A stretch of 64,000 nucleotides of DNA. It comes from Halopenitus persicus. Its GTDB lineage: Archaea > Halobacteriota > Halobacteria > Halobacteriales > Haloferacaceae. The notes beneath the pieces were generated by a model. The model was given only the letters and a program-made list of their open reading frames with translations. It searched no databases and had not been told where the DNA came from. Each line of letters opens with the position of its first letter. Within the stretch, counting starts at the first letter, position 1. A program made the translations under genes and the position numbers. The stretch spans positions 2,108,001-2,172,000 of the forward strand of contig NZ_AP017558.1 in the NCBI RefSeq assembly GCF_002355635.1. The letters run 5' to 3'. Below, in pieces: positions 8,336 through 15,672 of this stretch.

Positions 8336-8695
8336 ATGTCAGAGGCGCAAGCTGTTCGGAACGAGGGGGACATCGTCAGCGAGCTGACCGCGTTTCAACA
8401 GAACATCCTGGTCATCCTTTCGAAGGAGCCGATGTACGGGCTCGCGATCAAGCGGGAGCTCGAGGAGTATTACGGGGACGACGTCAACCACGGCCGGCTC
8501 TACCCGAACCTGGACGAACTGGTCGACATCGGGCTGATCGAAAAGAGCGAGCTCGACAAGCGGACGAACCAGTACGAGCTGACCGACGCGGGGCGACGCG
8601 TCGTCCTGTCCCGCCTCGAATGGGTCTTCTCGAAGTTCGTCACCGACGCCGAACGAGCCGGCGAGCTGCGGCAGCTCGTCGACGACAGCCGGTAG
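8336..8695 (+). CDS. PadR family transcriptional regulator
   Basis: A 119-aa winged-helix protein. The PadR core LTAFQQNILVILSKEPMYGLAIKRELEEYY, then the recognition helix and wing region NHGRLYPNLDELVDIGLIEKSELDKRTNQYELTDAGR, is complete, followed by a helix. The start at 8336 (MSEAQAVRNEGD) is fixed by the TATA box 25 nt upstream. PadR proteins are usually repressors that sense small molecules or stress. The target here is unknown, but a perfect inverted repeat at 8203-8216 lies in its own upstream region. The gene converges on the RnhA-operon protein. Confidence 0.92.
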   Translation: MSEAQAVRNEGDIVSELTAFQQNILVILSKEPMYGLAIKRELEEYYGDDVNHGRLYPNLDELVDIGLIEKSELDKRTNQYELTDAGRRVVLSRLEWVFSKFVTDAERAGELRQLVDDSR

Positions 8696-8702
8696 GGGGA
8701 GC

Positions 8703-8818
8703 TCCCGGCGACGTACCGGCGGTTGGCAACGTGTCGGGGACGCGTCGGCGACGTGTCGGCGCGTGCCGGCGGCGTACCGGGGACGCGTCGGGGATGCGTC
8801 GGAGATGCGTCGGATCCG
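8703..8818. repeat. Degenerate 11-bp tandem repeats
   Basis: Around ten imperfect tandem copies of a roughly 11-bp unit resembling GACGCGTCGGG (variants GACGTGTCGG, GATGCGTCGG, GCGTACCGG) lie in the convergent spacer after the PadR gene. No credible gene lies in the region. Confidence 0.6.
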
Positions 8819-8866
8819 GTGAGCGGCTATGATGGGTGGTGAAAGTGGGCGGCGAGGACGGAGCAA

Positions 8867-9628
8867 TCACGAGTCGCCGGTCTCGTCATCGATCTCCGCG
8901 TCGTCGAGTTCCTCCACGAGCGCCAGTGATCGGTCGAGTAGTTCCCGTTGGTCCGCGCTGGGCCAGGCGTTCCGTGGGTAATACTCCGTGCGGAACTCCT
9001 CTCGTTCCGCGGCCGTCGCGTCGGTCACGCGCCGGACGTAGTGGTTGCTCATGAAGTCCGCGAACGCCCGGACGTTGGCGGCGTGATCCGGACCGTGTTC
9101 GGCCGCGATCCGGTCCACGACCGCGTCGTTTGCGGCCGCGATCTCGTCAAATCGGTCGGCGTCGCCCGGCCCCGACAGGGAGACCTCGACGGCACGGTCG
9201 GTCTCCTCGATGCGGTTGAGTTGTACCGTTCCGTCCGCCATCCACTCGCTCGGGTACAGCACGAGGGTGTCGTCCTCCTCGCGTACTCGCGGCGTGTAGT
9301 CGTGGTCGGCCGCGAGTTCGTCGCGCCGGCGCCGGTAGAGGTCGGCTGCCTCCGGATCGGCCGCGTTCCGGGCGAGCCGCGTCAGTCGCTCGGCCTCCTC
9401 GACGGCATCCGGCGGGACGTCGGGGATTCGGTCCGTCCCCTGGTCGTCGCCGGACGCCGTCATTGCGGTATCGTCGCCGGCCGCTCCGTCCTCGGGTTCC
9501 GTGTCGATCGACCGTTCGGTCGGCGCGAAATCGGTCATCTCGATCCGATCGAACGGCATCACGTCGTTTTTACCCGTCGATCCGCGGTCCGTCGACGGGA
9601 TCGCTTGGAGGTCCGGCTCGTCGTCCAC
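8867..9628 (-). CDS. RnhA-operon protein (haloarchaeal DUF7108-type)
   Basis: Up to 253 aa. The conserved core starts near VPPDAVEEAERLTRLARNAADPEAADLYRRRRDEL and continues through TPRVREEDDTLVLYPSEW to HYVRRVTDATAAEREEFRTEYYPRNAWPS. It is a haloarchaea-specific family encoded right after rnhA, with no known function. The start is uncertain: the GTG at 9628 gives the longest frame, while ATGs at 9559 and 9538 would remove a low-complexity head. It lies in the same frame as rnhA, 45 bp after that stop, so co-transcription is likely. Confidence 0.8.
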   Translation of the reverse strand: MDDEPDLQAIPSTDRGSTGKNDVMPFDRIEMTDFAPTERSIDTEPEDGAAGDDTAMTASGDDQGTDRIPDVPPDAVEEAERLTRLARNAADPEAADLYRRRRDELAADHDYTPRVREEDDTLVLYPSEWMADGTVQLNRIEETDRAVEVSLSGPGDADRFDEIAAANDAVVDRIAAEHGPDHAANVRAFADFMSNHYVRRVTDATAAEREEFRTEYYPRNAWPSADQRELLDRSLALVEELDDAEIDDETGDS

Positions 9629-9673
9629 TGGCTCGTCGTTGACCGGTTCGGCATCTCCGGATGAGCAAAGCGG

Positions 9674-10264
9674 TCACTCGTCGAGCGCCTCGTTGGCGAG
9701 GTCGTCGGCCCGCTCGTTTACCGACCGGGGAACGTGCGCGATCGACCATCGGTCGAACTTCTCCAGGAGCGTCCGGGCGTCGACGCGGTACTCACGCAGC
9801 GTCGGGTCGTTCGTGTTCCACTCGCCCCGGACCTGCTTGACGATCAGCTCCGAGTCGCCCCGGACGTCGATCTCGTCGAACCCGAAGTCGGTGGCCGCCT
9901 CCAGGGCGGCGATCAGCGCCTCGTACTCGGCTTGGTTGTTCGTCGCGCGACCGATCCGCTCGCCCCCTTCCGCGACGATCCCGTCGCTCGTCACGAGACA
10001 CCATCCGACTGCGGCCGGACCGGGGTTCCCGCGGGAGGCCCCGTCGAAGTAGACGTGGGCGCGATCCCCGGCGTCCCGCAGCAGGGCGGTCAGCGCGGTC
10101 GGCGAGGATCCCTGGACGACCACCGTCCCGTCGTAGGCGACCGCGACCGCCCCGTCACGCTCGGCTCGCCAGCGTTCGTGCGGGGTGTTCCCCGGCTTGA
10201 TCTCGACGCCGGCCGCCGCCAGTCGCTCGCGGGCCTCGGACGGATCGCAGTCGATGGTCGGCAT
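9674..10264 (-). CDS. rnhA: Ribonuclease HI
   Basis: A 196-aa RNase HI of the archaeal Halobacterium Rnh1 type, which cleaves the RNA strand of RNA-DNA hybrids. An N-terminal segment of about 67 residues precedes the catalytic domain AHVYFDGASRGNPGPAAVGW (first Asp). The other acidic residues are in NNQAEYEALIAALEAA (Glu), DVRGDSELIVKQV (Asp) and NERADDLANEA (last Asp). The start MPTIDCDPSEA is supported by a TATA-like CTTTATCC 27 nt upstream. The gene is divergent from tfb across 141 bp. Confidence 0.95.
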   Translation of the reverse strand: MPTIDCDPSEARERLAAAGVEIKPGNTPHERWRAERDGAVAVAYDGTVVVQGSSPTALTALLRDAGDRAHVYFDGASRGNPGPAAVGWCLVTSDGIVAEGGERIGRATNNQAEYEALIAALEAATDFGFDEIDVRGDSELIVKQVRGEWNTNDPTLREYRVDARTLLEKFDRWSIAHVPRSVNERADDLANEALDE

Positions 10265-10286
10265 CGTCGGGTCCTCGTACCGCGCC

Positions 10287-10295
10287 GGATAAAGG
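10287..10295 (-). promoter_or_regulatory. TATA-like box of rnhA
   Basis: CCTTTATCC on the minus strand, centred 27 nt before the ATG at 10264. It implies leaderless rnhA mRNA. Confidence 0.5.
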
Positions 10296-10365
10296 GGCCT
10301 CGATCGTTCCGGATCGTGCCGGCGCCGATCACGGTCCCGTCGGCGCCTCGACCCCTGTTTCAGGC

Positions 10366-10376
10366 GAACATTTAAC
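10366..10376 (+). promoter_or_regulatory. Candidate TATA box of tfb
   Basis: ACATTTAACAC ends about 30 nt before the tfb ATG. A second, stronger TATA-like run, CTATATAAAT (10391-10400), is too close to the ATG for a +27 start unless the true start is further downstream. Confidence 0.4.
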
Positions 10377-10405
10377 ACGCCCGGAAGGGATACTATATAA
10401 ATGCG

Positions 10406-11422
10406 ATGACACGGCCCACCCGCCAGCGGGAGCACGACCGGCAGCGCACGCGACATGGCGACGAACGAACGGCCGAGGAGGAGGAGGAGGACGGGACGAG
10501 CGCGGACGCGGACGAGGTGGTCGCCGAGGACGTCGACGTCGACGACCTCGACCCCGAGGAACTGACGCGGACGGCCGACGGCGAGCTGATACACGAAGAA
10601 ACCGGCCTCATCATCGAGGAGGAACAGATCGATCCCGGGCCGGAATGGCGGGCGTTCAACCACTCCGAGCGACAGGAGAAGTCCCGCGTGGGCGCGCCGA
10701 CCACGCAGACGATGCACGACAAGGGGCTAACGACGACGATCGACTGGAAGGACAAGGACGCCTACGGACGGTCGATCTCGTCGAAGAAGCGCTCGCAGAT
10801 GCACCGGCTGCGCAAGTGGCAGGAGCGCATCCGGACGAAGGACGCGGGCGAGCGGAACCTCCAGTTCGCGCTCTCGGAGATCGACCGCATGGCCTCCGCG
10901 CTGGGCGTCCCCCGCTCGGTCCGGGAGGTCGCCTCGGTGATGTACCGGCGTGCGCTGAAGGAGGACCTCATTCGAGGTCGGTCAATCGAGGGCGTCGCCA
11001 CCTCCACCCTCTATGCGGCCTGTCGGAAGGAGGGCATTCCTCGCTCGCTCGAGGAGATCTCGGACGTCTCCCGCGTCGAGCGCAAGGAGATCGGTCGGAC
11101 CTATCGCTACATCTCCCAGGAACTGGGCCTCGAAATGAAGCCGGTCGACCCGAAGAAGTACGTTCCGCGATTCTGTTCCGAGCTCGAACTGTCCGAGGAG
11201 GTCCAGTCGAAGGCCAACGAGATCATCGAGACCACGGCGGAGAAGGGGCTGTTGTCCGGCAAATCCCCGACCGGGTACGCCGCGGCGGCGATCTACGCGG
11301 CCTCGCTGCTGTGCAACGAGAAGAAGACCCAACGCGAGGTCGCCAGCGTCGCGCAGGTGACCGAGGTCACCATCCGAAACCGGTATCAGGAGCAGATCGA
11401 GGCGATGGGCATTCCGAACTAG
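10406..11422 (+). CDS. tfb: Transcription initiation factor IIB (TFB) paralogue lacking zinc-ribbon cysteines
   Basis: A 338-aa TFB that recruits RNA polymerase to TBP-bound promoters. The B-reader/B-linker ([23 protein letters not shown], about 78-100, to [22 protein letters not shown]) and both cyclin repeats ([19 protein letters not shown], and [18 protein letters not shown] to the end) are intact. The N-terminal zinc ribbon of canonical TFB (CPxC...CxxCG) is replaced at about 47-72 by [20 protein letters not shown], so no Cys remains before the cyclin folds, although the surrounding ribbon spacing is kept. The start MTRPTRQRE matches family starts. It is divergent from rnhA. Confidence 0.95.
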   Translation: MTRPTRQREHDRQRTRHGDERTAEEEEEDGTSADADEVVAEDVDVDDLDPEELTRTADGELIHEETGLIIEEEQIDPGPEWRAFNHSERQEKSRVGAPTTQTMHDKGLTTTIDWKDKDAYGRSISSKKRSQMHRLRKWQERIRTKDAGERNLQFALSEIDRMASALGVPRSVREVASVMYRRALKEDLIRGRSIEGVATSTLYAACRKEGIPRSLEEISDVSRVERKEIGRTYRYISQELGLEMKPVDPKKYVPRFCSELELSEEVQSKANEIIETTAEKGLLSGKSPTGYAAAAIYAASLLCNEKKTQREVASVAQVTEVTIRNRYQEQIEAMGIPN

Positions 11423-11483
11423 ACCGTTTCGATTCTCCCGAGCGGGCAACCTTCAAGCCGGTCGCCGCCGAAGCCGCGATCGA

Positions 11484-12767
11484 ATGCGGCTCGACGAGTT
11501 CGTGGAACTCGAGCGGAACGAGCGCGCCGAGCGACGGCGACTCGCGGAGCGGAAGGACTACGCGATCCTCGACCACGTCGAGACCTTTCAGGACCGGTTC
11601 GAGGAGTCGTTGTCGGGCGATTCGCTCGTGGGATCGGTCTCACCGTCGATCTTCGTCGGCCGGGCGGAGTATCCCAACGTCTCCACGGGGATCCTCTCGC
11701 CGGTCGGCCGCGAGGACCGAGCCGACGCGTTCCGGACCTCCGGCGCGTGGTACGAGGAGGGCGTCTCCATCGCCGACGTCTTCGAGCGTCGGACGAGCCT
11801 GCTCAACTCCAACCGGACGACGGCGGCCGACTCCGTCCACGACGCCTGGGACGGCTGGCTCGGAACCCAGCGCGAGGTCGCGATCGCGGACCGCCCCGTC
11901 GACGTGGAGATCGGCCTCGACTCGACCCCGGATCTGGACCTCGACGTCGACCGTGGCGACCTCGGAGCCCCGGTCGGACCGAGCGCCCGCGCCAGGGAGG
12001 CGAGCCTCGGTGAGAACCCCCACGTTCCCCGCCCGGTGAAGAAGACCCTCGAGGACGACGACTGGCGGGCACAGGGGGCGATGACCTACCTCTACCGCCG
12101 CGGGTTCGACGTCTACGACATCAACTCGATCCTCTCCGCCGGCGCGCTCGGGCGGGGTGACGACCGGCGGCTCGTCCCCACGCGCTGGTCGATCACCGCG
12201 GTCGACGACACGATCGGCCAGTACCTCCGCGGAACGATCCGGGACGCGCAGAGCGTCGACCGGGTCGAGATCCACCGGAACGAGTACCTCGGGAACGCCT
12301 TCTGGGTCATCCTCGCGCCCGGCCGGTGGGAGTACGAACTCGTCGAGATGAAGGCGCCCGGCAGCGTCTGGAACCCGGACCCGGAGGCCGGCACGTACCT
12401 CGCCGCGGCCCACGAGGGACGGGAGGGTCGAACCGCCTACGTCGAGGAGACGGCCGGCGCGTACTACGCGGCCCGCCTCGGCGCGCTCGAGCACCTCTCG
12501 GACCGCGGCCGGCAGGCGAAGGTGCTCGTCCTGCGGCACGTCTCCGACGAGTACTGGGGTCCCGTCGGCGTCTGGCAGGTCCGCGAGTCGGTGCGCGACG
12601 CCTTCGAGGGCGAACACGGAACCGCGGAGACGTTCGGCGACGCGGTTCGCGGCGTGACCGACCATCTCCCGATCTCGCTCGGCGACCTTCGAAGAAAGTC
12701 GACGATGGCGGCCGGCCTCCAGACCGACCTCAGCTCGTTCCTCCGCGATTCGGACGCGACCACGTGA
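11484..12767 (+). CDS. nreA: DNA repair protein NreA (DUF650/DUF651)
   Basis: A 427-aa archaeal Nre protein. The N-terminal block SPSIFVGRAEYPNVSTGILSP and the C-terminal block NEYLGNAFWVILAPGRWEYE are typical. NreA has been linked to mitomycin C resistance and PCNA binding in haloarchaea. A PIP-like motif, QTDLSSFL, lies at about 413-420, eight residues from the C-terminus, as expected for that interaction. The segment LDSTPDLDLDVDRGDLGAP is conserved-looking but acidic. It lies 61 bp after tfb on the same strand and converges on the DUF302 gene. Confidence 0.9.
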   Translation: MRLDEFVELERNERAERRRLAERKDYAILDHVETFQDRFEESLSGDSLVGSVSPSIFVGRAEYPNVSTGILSPVGREDRADAFRTSGAWYEEGVSIADVFERRTSLLNSNRTTAADSVHDAWDGWLGTQREVAIADRPVDVEIGLDSTPDLDLDVDRGDLGAPVGPSARAREASLGENPHVPRPVKKTLEDDDWRAQGAMTYLYRRGFDVYDINSILSAGALGRGDDRRLVPTRWSITAVDDTIGQYLRGTIRDAQSVDRVEIHRNEYLGNAFWVILAPGRWEYELVEMKAPGSVWNPDPEAGTYLAAAHEGREGRTAYVEETAGAYYAARLGALEHLSDRGRQAKVLVLRHVSDEYWGPVGVWQVRESVRDAFEGEHGTAETFGDAVRGVTDHLPISLGDLRRKSTMAAGLQTDLSSFLRDSDATT

Positions 12768-12819
12768 GGGAGTCCGCGATCCGTCGCCGACGCAGGGACC
12801 CGGAGCGGAACCGCCGCTG

Positions 12820-13293
12820 CTACGCGTCGATCGCCGCTTCGCTTTCGGCAAGCTGGTCGAACACGTCCGCGACGAGCTCGCCGGTATCGGCGATGATCGC
12901 GTCCATCTCCTCGGCCGCGTCCGCCTCCGGCAGCCCGAGGAGCCGCGCGATCCGCATGATCGACACGTGGTAGACGCGTTGGGTCCCCGGATCGACCTCC
13001 TGAATCACCATGTTACAGGGAAACAGCGCGCCGACGTCGCCGCCGGTCGCGTCAAGCGCCCGGTCGGCCATCGTCGGGTTACACGCGCCGAGCACGTAGT
13101 AGGGATCCCGGTCGGCGTCGACCTTCTCGTTGAGCAGTTCCGACGGGGAGAACTCCACGGGCACCCCGAATCCGGCGTCCGAACAGACGGCTCGAACGCG
13201 CTCGATCGCCTCCTCGTGGTCCATCGCCAGCAGCTGCTCCTCCTCGCCGAAGTCCTCGCCGTCGATCTCGGCCGGGTCAAACGGGAGCGTCAT
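12820..13293 (-). CDS. DUF302 domain protein
   Basis: A 157-aa cytosolic protein. The DUF302 core spans about 24-120 (AIERVRAVCSDAGFGVPVEFSPSELLNEKV, YYVLGACNPTMADRAL, GALFPCNMVIQEV), a fold resembling the CGGC/TT1751 family. Function is unknown. Two Cys (in GACNP and FPCNM) are conserved family positions. A TATA-like box (CTTTTACC, 13316-13324, minus) is 27 nt before the ATG. The gene converges on nreA and has no operon partner. Confidence 0.85.
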   Translation of the reverse strand: MTLPFDPAEIDGEDFGEEEQLLAMDHEEAIERVRAVCSDAGFGVPVEFSPSELLNEKVDADRDPYYVLGACNPTMADRALDATGGDVGALFPCNMVIQEVDPGTQRVYHVSIMRIARLLGLPEADAAEEMDAIIADTGELVADVFDQLAESEAAIDA

Positions 13294-13315
13294 ACCCGTG
13301 GTTCGTACGGTGCGT

Positions 13316-13324
13316 GGTAAAAGG
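13316..13324 (-). promoter_or_regulatory. TATA-like box of the DUF302 gene
   Basis: CCTTTTACC on the minus strand, centred 27 nt before the ATG at 13293, a leaderless arrangement. Confidence 0.45.
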
Positions 13325-13373
13325 GATCGGTGGTCGGTCGGGTCGGTCTGGATGCGAGCTCGACGCGGATCGG

Positions 13374-13664
13374 CTATTCGGTCGCGACCGGACCGCGGCC
13401 GACCGTCTCCGCGACCGTCCCGACGAACGCGCCGCGGGAGTCGAACAGCGTCTCGTCCGTCTCCTCGAGCACGTCTGCCAGTTCCCGCGCGCCGTCGGGC
13501 GTCCGTATCCTCGCGTCGCCCTCCTGGTCGATGACGTCGCTCTTCGACTTCGGCCAGACGAGTCGGGAGGCGACCCGCGTGACCGGCTGTCCCTCGACCG
13601 CTTCGCCGGAGCCGAGCTCGACGGCGGGCTCGTCCGGCGCCTCCTCGTCAGCGTCCTCGCTCAT
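13374..13664 (-). CDS. Small haloarchaeal DUF5789-type protein
   Basis: A 96-aa acidic protein starting MSEDADEEAPDEPAVELG. The block VTRVASRLVWPKSKSDVIDQEGDARIRTPDG, followed by a helix and GAFVGTVAETVGRGPVATE, resembles the DUF5789 family that is abundant in haloarchaea and has no assigned role. The ATG at 13664 is chosen because the longer frame adds a basic, non-family head. A TATA-like AGTATTACCG (13692-13701, minus) lies about 30 nt upstream. Confidence 0.75.
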   Translation of the reverse strand: MSEDADEEAPDEPAVELGSGEAVEGQPVTRVASRLVWPKSKSDVIDQEGDARIRTPDGARELADVLEETDETLFDSRGAFVGTVAETVGRGPVATE

Positions 13665-13835
13665 ACGCCGTCGGTTCCGCGGGCACGACGGTAATACTTT
13701 CGAAGGTGGACCGTCGCTCCTCGCCAACCGAGTTCGTGAGTCCGCCGTTCCGACCGACGCCTCGACGGGTCGAACCGCCGGACGTCACGCGCCCGTCTGA
13801 CGTAGTGTTTTGGGGATGGACGACGAAGGGCGCGT

Positions 13836-14987
13836 ATGACGAGTCTCTCGGAGGTCTATGGGGGGCGGGGTCGATCGACCGCGAGCCTCCGACGGCTGTA
13901 TCTCGGGGTGGCACTGTTCGCCGTCGGGATCCTGCTCATCGTCGCCGGCATCATCGCGGCCGGGACCGACCTCATCCCGTCGATGGAGGCGTACAGCCTC
14001 GCGGACGCGCGCTGGTACGGGGGGATCCTCGGAGGAACCGGGCTCCCGTTGGCGATGCTGGGCGTGATGAGCGTGCTGCCCGCGGGGCGACGGACGCGCG
14101 CGTCGGCGGTCGTCGGCGCGTCGATTATGGCTCTCGGAGTCGTAGTGTTCTCGTACGCCTACCCGTATCACTGGGTCAACAGCCCACGCCCCGAGCTGGT
14201 CGATCTCACGCTGCCGACCGCCGGCATCTACTTCCTCGGCGGAGCGACCGTCTTCTGGTGTCTGTTCGTCGGCGTCGCCAACTTCAAGACCCGAAACGAC
14301 CCCGGCGGTATGGTCACGCTCGAGGTGACCCACAAGGGCGAAACGAAGGTCGTCGAGGTCGACCGCCGACAACTCGACGAGTTCGGCGGCGTCGGGCTCC
14401 TCGGCGGGACTCCCGACGGCTCCGTCGAGACGCAGACGAACGACCCGGACGCGAACACCCTCGGCGGCAGCGGAGCCGAGGTCTCACACGCCACCGACGA
14501 CTCCGCGACGGCTCCCGTCTCGGACGACTCCGCGACGGACATCTTCGACGATACGAGTAGCGCAGGCGGGTCGAGCCGGCCGAGCGGGCCGAGCACCCCG
14601 ACCTCCTCCGGCGGACCGGCCGGACCCGGTGCCGCGAGCGTCAGCGACGGCGGGTCCGACCCCGAATCGATCCGGACGCCGGCCGGATCCGAGACACCCT
14701 CGAGCGGATCCGAGACACCCTCGAGCGGATCCGGGGCGCCATCGACCGGGACCGATCAGTCCTCGAACGGAGGGACGGGCGGCGATGACGGGTTCTCGAC
14801 CGACTGGCCGGATCCCGGCCGAAATCGGACCGGTGAACGGGATCGCGACGATGATCGGAACCGAAGCCGGAACCACAGCACCGACGGATCGGGTCGATCC
14901 GTCGACCATCCCGCCGGGACGTCCACCGATCAGTTCGCCGCGTCGAACGCGTCCACGGACGACGAGGACGTCGAGTTCATCGAGTAG
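13836..14987 (+). CDS. Four-helix membrane protein with long low-complexity tail (DUF7139-type)
   Basis: A 383-aa protein. About four transmembrane helices occupy residues 20-155 (LYLGVALFAVGILLIVAGIIA, the GLPLAMLGVMSVL region, VVGASIMALGVVVFSYAYP, AGIYFLGGATVFWCLFVGVA), followed by a small soluble domain (MVTLEVTHKGETKVVEVDRRQL) and a Ser/Gly/Pro/Asp-rich tail. The tail includes tandem copies of GSETPSS coded by a 21-bp repeat (14685-14747). It ends in an acidic DEDVEFIE. The family is haloarchaeal and of unknown function. Its 3' end overlaps the convergent Mut7-C gene by 11 bp. Confidence 0.8.
   Translation: MTSLSEVYGGRGRSTASLRRLYLGVALFAVGILLIVAGIIAAGTDLIPSMEAYSLADARWYGGILGGTGLPLAMLGVMSVLPAGRRTRASAVVGASIMALGVVVFSYAYPYHWVNSPRPELVDLTLPTAGIYFLGGATVFWCLFVGVANFKTRNDPGGMVTLEVTHKGETKVVEVDRRQLDEFGGVGLLGGTPDGSVETQTNDPDANTLGGSGAEVSHATDDSATAPVSDDSATDIFDDTSSAGGSSRPSGPSTPTSSGGPAGPGAASVSDGGSDPESIRTPAGSETPSSGSETPSSGSGAPSTGTDQSSNGGTGGDDGFSTDWPDPGRNRTGERDRDDDRNRSRNHSTDGSGRSVDHPAGTSTDQFAASNASTDDEDVEFIE
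14685..14747. repeat. 21-bp tandem repeat inside a coding region
   Basis: Two exact units (14685-14705 and 14706-14726) and one diverged unit code GSETPSS repeats in the tail of the membrane protein. Being a multiple of three, they keep the frame. Confidence 0.85.
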
Positions 14988-15672
14988 CGTTTCCGTTCTT
15001 CGACCCACACCCGTTTTTCGCCGCGGTTCGTCGCGCGGTTCGCAACCGCTCTCGGACGTCACGCCAATGGCTTCCCCTCCAGAACCACTGGCCACAGTTC
15101 CGGCACTGCCAGGACACGACGTCGGACGGGACGTATCCCGGCCGATCGCTCTCGCCAGTGGTCGCCCCCGACACGCGTTCGAGCCGTCCGTTGCATCGGC
15201 CACAGCGCGTGGGGACGTCCGCGAGCTCGAGGTCCACGCCGGTGGCCGCAAGTTCCGTGAGTTGGTCAGCCGGCTCCCGACTTTCGAGGAGCAGCGCTCC
15301 GTCGACGCGCTCCGCGAGTTCGCGGTCACGGGTCACGAGCGTTCGTTCCTCGGTCGCGGCGATCGTCGCGATCCGGTCGTCGGCCTCGACGCCCCGGTCG
15401 AGCGCGTAGGCGGCGTCGTAGCCGCAGAACCGGAGGTATCTGGCGACCGTCCCACACATCACGTCGACCAGGAACCGCGTCTCCCGCGGCGGTCGGTTCG
15501 CGCCGTCCTCCTCCGTCGGCGATCCGGTCGTTTCATCCGACGCCGTATCCCCGTCCCCCGTCGTGCATCCGTCGCTGTTCGTGGTGTGTCCATCGTTTCC
15601 CGTCGTGCGTCCGTCGTCATCGGTCCTCGCTCCGGCGTTTTCGCGGTCCTCGCTCGACTCGCCGCCGGTCAT
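14977..15672 (-). CDS. Mut7-C RNase domain protein with zinc ribbon
   Basis: A 231-aa protein. The first 65 or so residues are Asp/Thr/Gly-rich low complexity. The Mut7-C (PIN-fold) domain then starts at RFLVDVMCGTVARYLRFCGYDAAY, with DDRIATIAATEERTLVTRDRELAERV carrying the acidic cluster. It ends in a four-Cys ribbon (CGRCNGRL and CRNCGQWFWRGSHW). The family is predicted to be RNases, but the substrate is unknown. Its ATG overlaps the polX stop by 4 bp (ATGA), indicating translational coupling with PolX. Confidence 0.85.
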   Translation of the reverse strand: MTGGESSEDRENAGARTDDDGRTTGNDGHTTNSDGCTTGDGDTASDETTGSPTEEDGANRPPRETRFLVDVMCGTVARYLRFCGYDAAYALDRGVEADDRIATIAATEERTLVTRDRELAERVDGALLLESREPADQLTELAATGVDLELADVPTRCGRCNGRLERVSGATTGESDRPGYVPSDVVSWQCRNCGQWFWRGSHWRDVRERLRTARRTAAKNGCGSKNGNATR

